Assembly (NCBI GenBank): GCA_022791315.1
Contig: JAAVYW010000053.1
Location: 1-63,881 of the forward strand
Source: Oscillospiraceae bacterium
GTDB lineage: Bacteria; Bacillota; Clostridia; Oscillospirales; Ruminococcaceae
DNA length: 63,881 nt
Direction: 5' to 3'
In this document: positions 8,267 to 15,545 of the stretch, one piece after another
Layout: each line of letters starts with the position of its first letter
Numbering within the stretch: the first letter of the stretch is position 1
Program-made: the position numbers and the translations under genes
The notes under the pieces: generated by a model
Seen by the model: the letters and a program-made list of their open reading frames with translations, nothing else
What the model was told of the DNA's origin: nothing
Database searches by the model: none

Positions 8267-8327
8267 GCCTGGCAGGAAGGGCGATGCGGGGTGGTTGCCC
8301 CGTTCTCTCCTGGGGAAGGAGGTGCGC

Positions 8328-8732
8328 ATGGAGAAGATAACAATCACGGCACAGCTCAGGGCCTGCGGGGAGGCGGCCAAGGGATTTGTGAGCGGGCTGG
8401 TGGGAGAGCTGGCTGCGACAGTGGCAGAGGCCCTTGCAGAGCTGGAGAATGCCAAGGCGGACAAACCCCAGGCGGTTTCTGTGGTACTGCCTGCCTCGGG
8501 ATGGGCCAGTGACGGCGGGGATTACCCCAAATACTACGACATCCCAGTCCCCGGGGTGACAGCAAAAGACCGGGCCGAGGTGGTGATTGCGCCGGACAGC
8601 CTGGAGGTATCCCGGGCCTGCGGGATGTGCGGGGTATGTGAGACGCTGGAGGACAGGGTGAGAGTACGGGCGCTGCGGGCGCCTGCTGCCGCCATTGCGG
8701 CGGAGTATTGGGTACAGGAAGGGAAGGGGTGA
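8328..8732 (+). CDS. Small tail protein with shared LPASGW module
   Basis: 134 aa. I chose ATG 8328 for its AAGGAGGTG SD at 8316-8323; the frame is open upstream but overlaps the previous gene. A short helical N-terminus is followed by a beta module starting VVLPASGW and running through VTAKDRAEVVIAPDS. This is the same module found at residues about 180-265 of the fibre at 6657, here as a free-standing protein. It contains a CGMCGVC cluster, unusual for an external virion part. Role unknown, probably structural. Confidence 0.65.
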   Translation: MEKITITAQLRACGEAAKGFVSGLVGELAATVAEALAELENAKADKPQAVSVVLPASGWASDGGDYPKYYDIPVPGVTAKDRAEVVIAPDSLEVSRACGMCGVCETLEDRVRVRALRAPAAAIAAEYWVQEGKG

Positions 8733-8737
8733 GGAAC

Positions 8738-9487
8738 ATGGCCTATGGGAATGTGAATGCCCCTGGCATGACGCCGTCTGAGGTGGCGGGGGAGATTGCG
8801 GAGGCGCTGAAGGGATATTTGCCTGCCAGCCAGAAGGGGGCTGCGGGCGGCGTGGCTGCCCTGAATGCCGCGGGGAAGCTGGCCCAGATGCCCACTGCCG
8901 CCGATGTGGGGGCTGTGCCCACTTCCCGAAAAGTCAACAATAAGGCGCTGGGTGGGGACATCGCCTTAACAGCGGCGGACGTGGGGACTATGACAGCGGC
9001 TGCTATCCAGGCGGCGCTGGCCTCTAAGGTGGAGATGGGGGCGCGCACCCAGATTCCGGCCAATGCGGATTTGAACAATACGGCGTATGTGCTAGCCAAG
9101 GGGTTTGCCGTGGCTGCCAATGTGACGGCCGCGACGATAAAGAATTGCCCTGTGAAATCGGCATTTATTCTCGATACTTTTTCATCAGTGGGGGGCGCCG
9201 TGAATCCCAAAGGGGCATGGTGTTATATCTTCCAGCGCCTTATTAATGTGGCAGGCGAGATATGGGTGAGAAGGGCAGAGACTAATGGCAACGCTGTCTG
9301 GTCTTTCGGGGTCTGGCAAAAGGTCGCTTTGGGGAATTACTTATCGCTGGCGGGCGGGACGCTTACCGGGCGGCTTACGGCGCAGAACAACACGGCCTAT
9401 ACCACCAAGCAGGTGCGGAATGTGACGCTCTCCACGGCTGCCGCATCCGGCGGCGGGAATGGGGATTTGTTTTTCACTTATGTTTAG
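8738..9487 (+). CDS. Tail fibre paralogue 1
   Basis: 249 aa; ATG 8738 has SD GAAGGGGTGAGG. The N-terminus MAYGNVNAPG and the C-terminus (NTAYTTKQVRN...GNGDLFFTYV) are shared with the next two genes, while the middle (about residues 60-210) is its own. Fibres of this build in Clostridial prophages use the conserved ends for docking and folding and the middle for target binding. It overlaps the previous coding region by a few codons upstream of the chosen start only in an alternative reading. Confidence 0.75.
   Translation: MAYGNVNAPGMTPSEVAGEIAEALKGYLPASQKGAAGGVAALNAAGKLAQMPTAADVGAVPTSRKVNNKALGGDIALTAADVGTMTAAAIQAALASKVEMGARTQIPANADLNNTAYVLAKGFAVAANVTAATIKNCPVKSAFILDTFSSVGGAVNPKGAWCYIFQRLINVAGEIWVRRAETNGNAVWSFGVWQKVALGNYLSLAGGTLTGRLTAQNNTAYTTKQVRNVTLSTAAASGGGNGDLFFTYV
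9381..9487 (+). repeat. Fibre 3' repeat, copy 1
   Basis: About 107 bp encoding the shared fibre C-terminus. It is nearly identical at DNA level to 11109-11215 and more diverged from 10135-10241. Confidence 0.8.
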
Positions 9488-9500
9488 GAGGTGATGCGGT

Positions 9501-10241
9501 ATGGCTTACGGGAATGTGAATTCACCGGGCGTGACAGTATCAGAGGTGGCGGCAGAGATTGCTAAGGCCTTGGAAAGCTATATCCTGGCGAGCCAGAAGG
9601 GGGCGGCTAACGGGGTTGCCAGCTTGGATGCGCTGGGGAAGGTGCTGAAGGAACAGATACCGGCTTTGGAGTACATTGCCAAGAATGCCAGGGGAACGGC
9701 CAATGGCGTTGCCAGCCTGGACGGGAACGGCAAGGTGCCTGTGGCACAGATTCCGGCGCTGTCCTATCTCCCCACAAGCCAGAAGGGTGCCGCGAATGGG
9801 GTGGCTAGTCTGGATGCCAATGGGGATGTGCCTTTTGCACAGATGGGGCCGTATTTGCTGAAAGGGGTGAGTGCAGTTGGACGCACTACGGACTGGGATA
9901 CACTCACGCCTGGGGCTTATAGAGTGGATATTGATACATCCAGTAGAGCCAATGGTGCTCCGGGTGGATATGCGTATGGCATTGCGCTTGTTTGGAGTGA
10001 CACCAATAATGTTGTAGCAGGGCAAATGTATGTGCCCCACTATGGCAATATTATTGCGATTCGCGCAAAGTGGAGCGGGTGGACACCCTGGCGGTATTTC
10101 AACGTCTATGGCACATTGGCCAATATCGCCACAGCCCCCAACAACACATCCTACACCACCAAGCAGGTGCGGAATATCACCTTGTCCACCGCGGCGGCAT
10201 CCGGCGGGGGCAACGGTGATTTGTTTTTCACCTATGTGTGA
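9501..10241 (+). CDS. Tail fibre paralogue 2 with internal repeats
   Basis: 246 aa. Same conserved N-terminus (MAYGNVNSPG) and C-terminus as its neighbours. Residues about 30-120 contain three tandem copies of a unit of roughly 30 residues built on KGAANGVASLDANGKV followed by QIPAL; the unit is found singly or twice in many Firmicutes fibres. The beta-rich stretch at 125-200 (WDTLTPGAYRVD, ...GYAYGIALVWSD) resembles pyocin-knob-type receptor-binding modules. Preceded by TAGGAGGTGATG. It likely encodes an alternative or additional receptor-binding fibre. Confidence 0.75.
   Translation: MAYGNVNSPGVTVSEVAAEIAKALESYILASQKGAANGVASLDALGKVLKEQIPALEYIAKNARGTANGVASLDGNGKVPVAQIPALSYLPTSQKGAANGVASLDANGDVPFAQMGPYLLKGVSAVGRTTDWDTLTPGAYRVDIDTSSRANGAPGGYAYGIALVWSDTNNVVAGQMYVPHYGNIIAIRAKWSGWTPWRYFNVYGTLANIATAPNNTSYTTKQVRNITLSTAAASGGGNGDLFFTYV
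10135..10241 (+). repeat. Fibre 3' repeat, copy 2
   Basis: Second copy of the region encoding the NGDLFFTYV terminus. It is the most diverged of the three at DNA level while the protein stays almost unchanged. Confidence 0.75.
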
Positions 10242-10264
10242 GGCCGGAAAGGAGATGATGCAGT

Positions 10265-11215
10265 ATGGCCTATGGGAATGTCAGTACCCCAGGCGTTACC
10301 CTGTCCGAGATGGCAGCGGCAATCGAGAGGCAGAAGGGAGCGGCCAATGGGCTCGCAGGATTGGATGCCAACGGCAAAATCCAGCAGATGCCCACTGCGG
10401 TTGATGTGGGGGCCCTGCCGGTCTTACTTGTCACCGAAGTCACGGATTTCGATACCCTCTATGTAGCCGGGCAGATAGTGTGCTACAAGGTCAAGGCCAC
10501 ACCGGGAGACCATGCCCCGACAAAATCAGCCTGGGGCACTCTCATAGCCAGCGACTGCGGGACAAAATGGCAGATATTCATAGCAGACAACGGCGCGAGT
10601 GTGTACTACCGCACCCGCAACGGGGCCTGGACATCCTTCCTGCCGCTGACCGGCGGGACAATGACGGGTATCCTCAACTCACAGAGCCATATCAATGCGG
10701 GGAAAGCATCTCTGAACCAGACCAATGGCCTGATGATGCACAGCACCTACAAGGCAGATACCTCCCAGGGGAAGTGGTGGGCCCCCCTTACCCTGCCGGA
10801 TGCCAGTGGAGACAATTCTGGAACGGCAGTTATCCTACAGACCGGAGGGGCAACCTTTGTGGGCGGCGGGGAGGCGGGCACGCAGCTTTATAACGCGCTG
10901 ATGAGTGCAGGCACGATTACCGGGGCCACGGAAAAGGTGTGGGTTGCCTCGGATACCACCATTGATTTGGTGGTAAACTGCCAGACCATTGCAAACCGCA
11001 AGACAGTATCCATCAACGCTGCAGGCAAGGTGACGGCGCCGGGCGGGTTTGCGGGAGACCTGTCTGCCGGGAACATCACGGCGGGAACCATGAAGGGCGT
11101 GGTGGCGGCCCAGAACAACACGGCCTATACCACAAAGCAGGTACGCAATGTGACACTCTCCACGGCTGCCGCATCCGGCGGCGGGAATGGGGATTTGTTC
11201 TTTACTTACGTTTAG
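10265..11215 (+). CDS. Tail fibre paralogue 3
   Basis: 316 aa, the longest of the three MAYGNV fibres. One KGAANGLAGLDANGKI repeat is followed by a knob-like module (FDTLYVAGQIVCYKVKATPGD, ...WGTLIASDCGTKWQIFIADNG; about 60-130) and a long C-terminal shaft (about 130-280), ending in the shared NGDLFFTYV tail. SD is GAAAGGAGATGATG. Three tandem copies with conserved ends and different middles suggest gain by duplication and domain swapping. Confidence 0.75.
   Translation: MAYGNVSTPGVTLSEMAAAIERQKGAANGLAGLDANGKIQQMPTAVDVGALPVLLVTEVTDFDTLYVAGQIVCYKVKATPGDHAPTKSAWGTLIASDCGTKWQIFIADNGASVYYRTRNGAWTSFLPLTGGTMTGILNSQSHINAGKASLNQTNGLMMHSTYKADTSQGKWWAPLTLPDASGDNSGTAVILQTGGATFVGGGEAGTQLYNALMSAGTITGATEKVWVASDTTIDLVVNCQTIANRKTVSINAAGKVTAPGGFAGDLSAGNITAGTMKGVVAAQNNTAYTTKQVRNVTLSTAAASGGGNGDLFFTYV
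11109..11215 (+). repeat. Fibre 3' repeat, copy 3
   Basis: Nearly identical to 9381-9487; long enough to support homologous recombination that would delete or swap the fibre between them. Confidence 0.8.
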
Positions 11216-11227
11216 GAGGGAATAGTC

Positions 11228-11662
11228 ATGAAAAAGATTAGACTGGTAGACGGCATGACGTATGACCTGGTGAATGCCATAGAGGAATCTACATATGCCG
11301 CCGGAAAGACGAGGCAGGTATTGTCCCTGGAGCTGCCCGAGACCTGCACGGTGGAGCAGCTGGCCGCCACATTTGGCGATGAGGACAATGTCGCCACGCT
11401 GGTGATTGGCGGTGAGGCGGAGGAAGGCACAGTGGAATGGTATAGCCCGGCGCACCGGTACTACAACATCCTACTGGCCTGCGGATATGAATCCGTGGAG
11501 GTGGGCACCCACCCCGAGACGGCGGCGCCCCAGTATGAGCGCAAGCTGATGGTGCGGCTGGGGAAGCGCACCCCGGAGGAAATCGAAATCTATGACCTGC
11601 GGCACAGCGTGATTGATCTGGAAGCCGCCGTGGCGGAAATGGCATTTGGAGGTGAGTATTGA
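11228..11662 (+). CDS. Hypothetical phage protein downstream of fibres
   Basis: 144 aa, with SD GGAGGGAATAGTC before ATG 11228. A mixed alpha/beta N-terminus (KKIRLVDGMTYDL) leads to an acidic middle and a C-terminal helix with DLEAAVAEMAFGGEY. No family recognised with certainty. Position right after the fibres suggests a fibre chaperone or a tip protein. The stop overlaps the next start (TGATG), so the two are translationally coupled. Confidence 0.6.
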   Translation: MKKIRLVDGMTYDLVNAIEESTYAAGKTRQVLSLELPETCTVEQLAATFGDEDNVATLVIGGEAEEGTVEWYSPAHRYYNILLACGYESVEVGTHPETAAPQYERKLMVRLGKRTPEEIEIYDLRHSVIDLEAAVAEMAFGGEY

Positions 11663-11814
11663 TGTTGCTGAGAATTGTGATGAGAGTGATCGTCCGGAGG
11701 ATGGAAGCCGGGGAGGAGCTGGAGACAATCCTGCTGAGTTATCCCAGATTGACGGAACCGGAAAAAGAAGTGATCCGGGCGCAGCTCGCGCCGGAGGCCC
11801 CGGAGGAGGGATAG
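11662..11814 (+). CDS. Small XkdX-position phage protein
   Basis: 50 aa: basic N-terminus (LLRIVMRVIVRRME) then an acidic amphipathic helix (GEELETILLSYPRLTEPEKE). Begins on the TGATG overlap of the preceding gene and ends four bases before the cysteine-repeat gene. Tiny proteins at this place are usual in PBSX-like clusters (XkdX), though the sequence match to XkdX is not convincing. It resembles short helical proteins found after fibres in many Clostridial prophages. Function unknown. Confidence 0.6.
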   Translation: MLLRIVMRVIVRRMEAGEELETILLSYPRLTEPEKEVIRAQLAPEAPEEG

Positions 11815-11818
11815 GGCT

Positions 11819-12337
11819 ATGGCGGGATACTCGAATATCGGCGGGGCCTGGAAGCAGGTCAAAGAAATCAAGTCTAATATTGGCGGGGCGCAGAAGACTG
11901 TAACAGTGGGGAAAGCCAATATCAACGGGGTGCAGAAGGAAATCTATAATTCCTGCTATGGGAATTGCACGGGAAAGTGCACCACTACTTGTACCGGGTC
12001 GTGCACGGGGCAGTGTACCACCACCTGCACCGGGACATGCACCACGAATTGCGCAAAGAATTGTGGAAGCGGATGCAGCGGTTCCTGCACTGGGGAATGC
12101 GGCAATTGCGGGAATACCTGTAGCGGGAGTTGCACCCAGAGCTGTCAGCCGAACTGTGCATCGGAATGCACGGCATCCTGCGGGTCATCGTGTAAAAAGA
12201 ATTGCGGGGATACATGCGCCACCAGTTGTGTGGGCCTCTGCAAAAGCGGGACTGGCCTCAAGCCGGTGTCTACTACCCGGTATAGTGCTATGGGAATCAC
12301 GTCCGAATTAACCGGCGTGGGCGGAGAGGTGAACTGA
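11819..12337 (+). CDS. Phage tail protein with 25-cysteine CxxxC repeat (candidate radical SAM substrate)
   Basis: 172 aa; SD GGAGGAGGGA at 11801-11810. Residues 5-45 hold three degenerate 14-residue repeats with the core NIGGAxK, a motif of phage baseplate and minor tail proteins, so the N-terminus is probably a virion anchor. Residues 46-141 contain 25 cysteines, each four residues from the next, with one phase slip (a CGNC at residues 94-97). The residues between are mostly T, G, S, N, with a few K, E, Q. A 31-residue Cys-free tail follows (GLKPVSTTRY...). CXXX-repeat peptides paired with radical SAM maturases are a known class of predicted RiPP-like systems. Here the repeat is fused to a tail anchor and followed by the enzyme. 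Inferred: a thioether- or otherwise cross-linked rigid rod on the tail tip. Disulfides or metal binding are alternatives. Confidence 0.85.
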   Translation: MAGYSNIGGAWKQVKEIKSNIGGAQKTVTVGKANINGVQKEIYNSCYGNCTGKCTTTCTGSCTGQCTTTCTGTCTTNCAKNCGSGCSGSCTGECGNCGNTCSGSCTQSCQPNCASECTASCGSSCKKNCGDTCATSCVGLCKSGTGLKPVSTTRYSAMGITSELTGVGGEVN

Positions 12338-12359
12338 AAATTTGAAGGGGGAAACAAAT

Positions 12360-12659
12360 ATGAAAGAGAATACAAAGGTAATTGCAGTGCCGCAGGATAC
12401 CGTAATCGAGATGCAGCGCCTCAGCTATGAGATGGCGGCGCGGGAAAATATCCTTACCTTTTTGGTTTTGCAGGACAAGCCCATTAATAATAACAAAAAT
12501 TTTGCTGCGTACCAGGCGGAGTATACAGCTCTGAATGCTGAATACGCCAAACTGAAGCGGGAACTGGAGATTGCCTATGTGTTGACGCAGGCAGATGGCA
12601 AAAAGGCAAAATGGGAACTGGATTATGGCACAGGAAATCTTACAATCGAGGTGGAATGA
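12360..12659 (+). CDS. Small partner protein of the CxxxC/radical SAM cassette
   Basis: 99 aa from ATG 12360 (SD GAAGGGGGA); a TTG at 12342 is a weaker start. Mostly helical: VIEMQRLSYEMAARENILTF, then a coiled-coil-like helix (AAYQAEYTALNAEYAKLKRE), ending in a short beta stretch (KWELDYGTGNLTIEVE). No cysteine at all, in sharp contrast to its neighbour. From memory, CXXX-repeat systems have a small associated protein of about this size (CXXX_rpt_assoc type); I cannot confirm the match. Likely role: leader recognition or chaperone linking substrate and enzyme. The stop lies one base before the enzyme's ATG. Confidence 0.7.
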   Translation: MKENTKVIAVPQDTVIEMQRLSYEMAARENILTFLVLQDKPINNNKNFAAYQAEYTALNAEYAKLKRELEIAYVLTQADGKKAKWELDYGTGNLTIEVE

Positions 12660-12660
12660 T

Positions 12661-13974
12661 ATGGCAAAATCCAGGCTTATATCCTATCAAGAGCTGATGG
12701 CGCGATACTATCCGGACGATGAAAGGGCGGCTCGTGTTGTCACCTTTCAGGTCACAGAGGCCTGCAACCTCTCTTGCAGTTATTGTTATCAGACCTGCAA
12801 ATCCAGCAAGCGGATGAGCTTTAACACAGCGAAAAGACTTATGGATTATCTGCTGTCCGATCAGAGCGACTATATCAACACCAAAAACACCCTGGCTGTA
12901 ATACTGGATTTCATCGGCGGGGAGCCCTTACTGGAAATTGACCTCATCGATCAGATATGTGATTACTGGCTGGCGCGGTGCATTGAGTTGGAACATCCCT
13001 GGGCATATCACTATCAAATTTCTATGTGCTCCAATGGAGTGTTGTATTTTGATGAGCGTGTCCAGGCTTTTTTGTGTAAGCACCATGGGCATGTTGGCTT
13101 TTCTATCTCCATCGATGGGGATGAGCGACTGCATGACAGTTGCCGCGTTTTCCCGGACGGCAGTGGGAGCTATGGGATCGCTTCTAGGGCGGCGGAGCAT
13201 TACATGGAGAATTTTGGGGAACTGGGGAGTAAAATCACTATTTGTCCCGAAAACCTTCCTTACCTCTCCCAGGCTATCCAGTACTTTGTCAATATGGGTT
13301 ATCGGGACATCAACGCAAATTGTGTCTTTGAAAATGTCTGGGATATTTCTCATGCCCGCCTGTTCTACCATCAGATGAAACGGCTCGCAGACTATCTCCT
13401 TGACGGAGACCTGTATAAAGAGGTAGATTGCAGTTTGCTTCATGAGAGATTTTTCCGGGCCATTGACCCTGACAACAACCAAAACTGGTGCGGCGGCACC
13501 GGCGCGATGCTGGCCTGCGACCCGGATGGGAACCTCTACCCCTGTCTGCGGTATATGCCCTCCTCTCTGGGAGGGCAGCAGGAGCCTTACATCATCGGGA
13601 CGGTGGATACCGGGATCGGGGACACGGCCTGTCACAGGGACTGCATCGCCTGCCTGAATGCTGTGACCCGCCGCAGCCAGAGCACGGATGAGTGCTTCGG
13701 CTGCCCCATTGCCGCCGGGTGTGCCTGGTGCTCTGCTTACAATTACCAGGTTTTCGGCACGCCGGACAAGCGGGCCACCTTCATTTGCGATATGCACAAG
13801 GCCAGGGCCCTGGCGAATGTTTATTACTGGAACCGAGTCTATCAGAAGCGCGGGGAGGCCAAGGTGATGGAAAACCACTGCCCCAGGGAGTGGGCGCTGG
13901 AGATTATCACCCGTGAGGAGCTGAAGATGCTGGATGTTTTGGTGGAGCAGAACAGAAAGGAGCTACAGCGATGA
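12661..13974 (+). CDS. Radical SAM/SPASM peptide maturase
   Basis: 437 aa; ATG 12661 with GAGGTGG just upstream. The radical SAM motif CNLSCSYC is at residues 35-42 (C35, C39, C42 bind the 4Fe-4S cluster and SAM). GGEP is at 86-89, and a SISIDGDERLHD segment near 154-165 is typical of SPASM maturases. The C-terminal half carries eleven candidate cluster ligands (C277, C286, C295, C324, C328, C331, C345, C348, C354, C357, C376), enough for two auxiliary clusters. SPASM enzymes of this build form thioethers, C-C bonds or epimerise residues in ribosomal peptides. The likely substrate is the 25-Cys protein two genes upstream. The stop overlaps the holin start (ATGA), tying the enzyme to late phage expression. 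Confidence 0.92.
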   Translation: MAKSRLISYQELMARYYPDDERAARVVTFQVTEACNLSCSYCYQTCKSSKRMSFNTAKRLMDYLLSDQSDYINTKNTLAVILDFIGGEPLLEIDLIDQICDYWLARCIELEHPWAYHYQISMCSNGVLYFDERVQAFLCKHHGHVGFSISIDGDERLHDSCRVFPDGSGSYGIASRAAEHYMENFGELGSKITICPENLPYLSQAIQYFVNMGYRDINANCVFENVWDISHARLFYHQMKRLADYLLDGDLYKEVDCSLLHERFFRAIDPDNNQNWCGGTGAMLACDPDGNLYPCLRYMPSSLGGQQEPYIIGTVDTGIGDTACHRDCIACLNAVTRRSQSTDECFGCPIAAGCAWCSAYNYQVFGTPDKRATFICDMHKARALANVYYWNRVYQKRGEAKVMENHCPREWALEIITREELKMLDVLVEQNRKELQR

Positions 13975-14432
13975 GAGAAAACATCCTAAAGGCACTTATC
14001 GCCACCGTATCGGCTGGATTGCTGGGATACTTTAACCAGCTGGCTATTCCCGTGATGATGCTGGCAGTGGTAATGGTACTGGACTACGCCACAGGCCTCA
14101 CTGCCGCCTGGGTACATAGGGAATTGGACAGCCGCACCGGTATCATCGGTATCGTAAAGAAACTGGGATACCTGGTACTGGTAGTTGTTGGGGGCTGTGT
14201 GGATTGGCTGCTGATGTCTGGCATGGCTGCTGTGGGGCTGGAGCAATCGGTATCCTTTGTTTTTGGGCTGGTGATTACGGTGTGGCTCATTCTTAATGAG
14301 CTCATCAGCATTTTGGAGAACCTGGGGAGCATGGAGGGGTTCCCGCTGCCTGCATTCCTGGTGGGAATGGTGCATAAACTCAAAAAGACAGTAGAAAATG
14401 CAGCAGACCCAATGGGCAGAGAGGATGAGTGA
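13971..14432 (+). CDS. Phage holin (toxin secretion/phage lysis holin family)
   Basis: 153 aa with three or four membrane segments (about 5-45, 65-90, 95-115). The pattern VLDYATGLTAAWVHRELDSRTGIIGIVKK-like (GLTAA followed by S-x-x-G-x-x-G) marks the holin family of phage Cph1/TcdE type (Phage_holin_4_1). It makes the membrane lesion that releases or activates the endolysin. It starts inside the stop of the radical SAM gene (ATGA) and ends one base before the amidase ATG. Confidence 0.9.
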   Translation: MRENILKALIATVSAGLLGYFNQLAIPVMMLAVVMVLDYATGLTAAWVHRELDSRTGIIGIVKKLGYLVLVVVGGCVDWLLMSGMAAVGLEQSVSFVFGLVITVWLILNELISILENLGSMEGFPLPAFLVGMVHKLKKTVENAADPMGREDE

Positions 14433-14433
14433 T

Positions 14434-15207
14434 ATGGCGAAATTTTGTATTGACCCTGGCCACGGCGGCTCCGACTCGGGCGGGGTAGGGGGGAAGCGGA
14501 AGGAAAAGAGCGACGTGCTGCGCCTGGCAATCCAGGTTGGGCAGCAGCTGGAAAAACAGGGACACACGGTGTTGCTCACCCGGTCGGTGGATGAGTTTGT
14601 CAAAATCGCCCAGCGTACAGCAGAGGCCAACCGGGCGAAGTGTGACTACTTTTTATCCATCCACCGCAATACTGGCCCGGCCACTGCCCACGGCCTGGAA
14701 ATCTGGGTGCACAGCCGGGCCACGGCAAGAACTGTACAGCAGGCCAAAGACATCCTGGATGCGTGTGTGAAAGTACATGGGACAAACCGGGGTGTTAAGA
14801 AGGGCGCAGCCAGCCCGGACTATGAGAACTACGGGGTCAACTCCCAAACTACCATGGCCTCTGCACTGCTGGAGATGCTCTTTATCACAAACACAGAGGA
14901 CAACAAGGCCTTTGACCGCTATTTGGACGACTATGCCCTGGCGATTGCAAAGGGTTTGGTAAAGGCAGTGGGAGGACAGTGGAAACCCATTTCTGACGAC
15001 GCGCCGATTCGGGTGGGGGATACGGTTAGTATCCGCCCTGGGGCGGTGTATGGCGGTCTTGCCAGCACCAGGGGTTCCAAGGTTCCTGCCTATGTAACCC
15101 AGCGCCATTATCAAGTCAAACAGCTTGCCACTCACAAGGGGACACCAGAGGCCTTGCTGGAGGGAATCAACAGCTGGGTATCGCTGGCTTTCCTGCGCAA
15201 AGTGTAA
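14434..15207 (+). CDS. Endolysin: N-acetylmuramoyl-L-alanine amidase (Amidase_3)
   Basis: 257 aa from ATG 14434; ATG 14425 is an in-frame alternative. The N-terminal catalytic domain has the zinc sites DPGHGGSDSG (His near residue 9), a conserved Glu region, FLSIHRN (His near residue 74) and a VLEMLFITN-like Glu (ALLEMLFITN). The C-terminal 60 residues (APIRVGDTVSIRPGAVYGG) form an SH3-like wall-binding module. No signal peptide, consistent with holin-dependent release. It closes the late operon and is followed by a hairpin terminator. Confidence 0.92.
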   Translation: MAKFCIDPGHGGSDSGGVGGKRKEKSDVLRLAIQVGQQLEKQGHTVLLTRSVDEFVKIAQRTAEANRAKCDYFLSIHRNTGPATAHGLEIWVHSRATARTVQQAKDILDACVKVHGTNRGVKKGAASPDYENYGVNSQTTMASALLEMLFITNTEDNKAFDRYLDDYALAIAKGLVKAVGGQWKPISDDAPIRVGDTVSIRPGAVYGGLASTRGSKVPAYVTQRHYQVKQLATHKGTPEALLEGINSWVSLAFLRKV

Positions 15208-15214
15208 ACGCTTA

Positions 15215-15247
15215 AGCCCCCGTTGTCCTTTTATGACAGCGGGGGCT
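15215..15247 (+). terminator. Hairpin after the endolysin
   Basis: AGCCCCCG / CGGGGGCT stem (8 bp, 17-nt loop) seven bases after the amidase stop; the T-run behind it is poor (GATTTG). Confidence 0.55.
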
Positions 15248-15250
15248 GAT

Positions 15251-15545
15251 TTGTACCTCTATAAAATCGAAACGGGTTCCATTTGAAAAGGAGGAGTAAA
15301 GGGGTGGGAATGACGTTTTAAGGCGGGCCCTGAATAGTCTCGCCTTAAAATTGAGGGGCATAGATTTCGTTCTGATATGGAATCTGCGGTCAAAACGGAA
15401 TGAAAGAGAAAGGGCAGGCGCACCGTAAAACAGTCGTGCCCGTTCTTTTTTTCGCTTATGGCACTTGCTTCTTTTCCGGAGCCCTTCGGCTTGGATGTGT
15501 GTTTGTGATTCCCACAGTAGGTATTTGCGTAGCGGTCAAATGGCT
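15251..15545. other. Non-coding stretch between endolysin and decayed genes
   Basis: No credible gene on either strand. A GGGC...GCCC hairpin with a following TTCTTTTTTT run (about 15411-15455) could be a second terminator for the phage operon. An SD-like GGAGGAG near 15290 leads only to a few codons. Confidence 0.5.

Noticed and set aside
8738-11215. Diversity-generating retroelement acting on the fibre genes
   Set aside because: No reverse transcriptase and no template repeat with adenine-specific differences in the window; the variation is in whole middles, not at A positions.
11942-12245. CxxxC stretch as a low-complexity artefact or zinc-finger array
   Set aside because: Strict 4-residue spacing over 25 Cys, a strong SD, a distinct N-terminal domain and the following radical SAM gene all argue for a real, selected protein; zinc fingers would show CxxC pairs and longer gaps.
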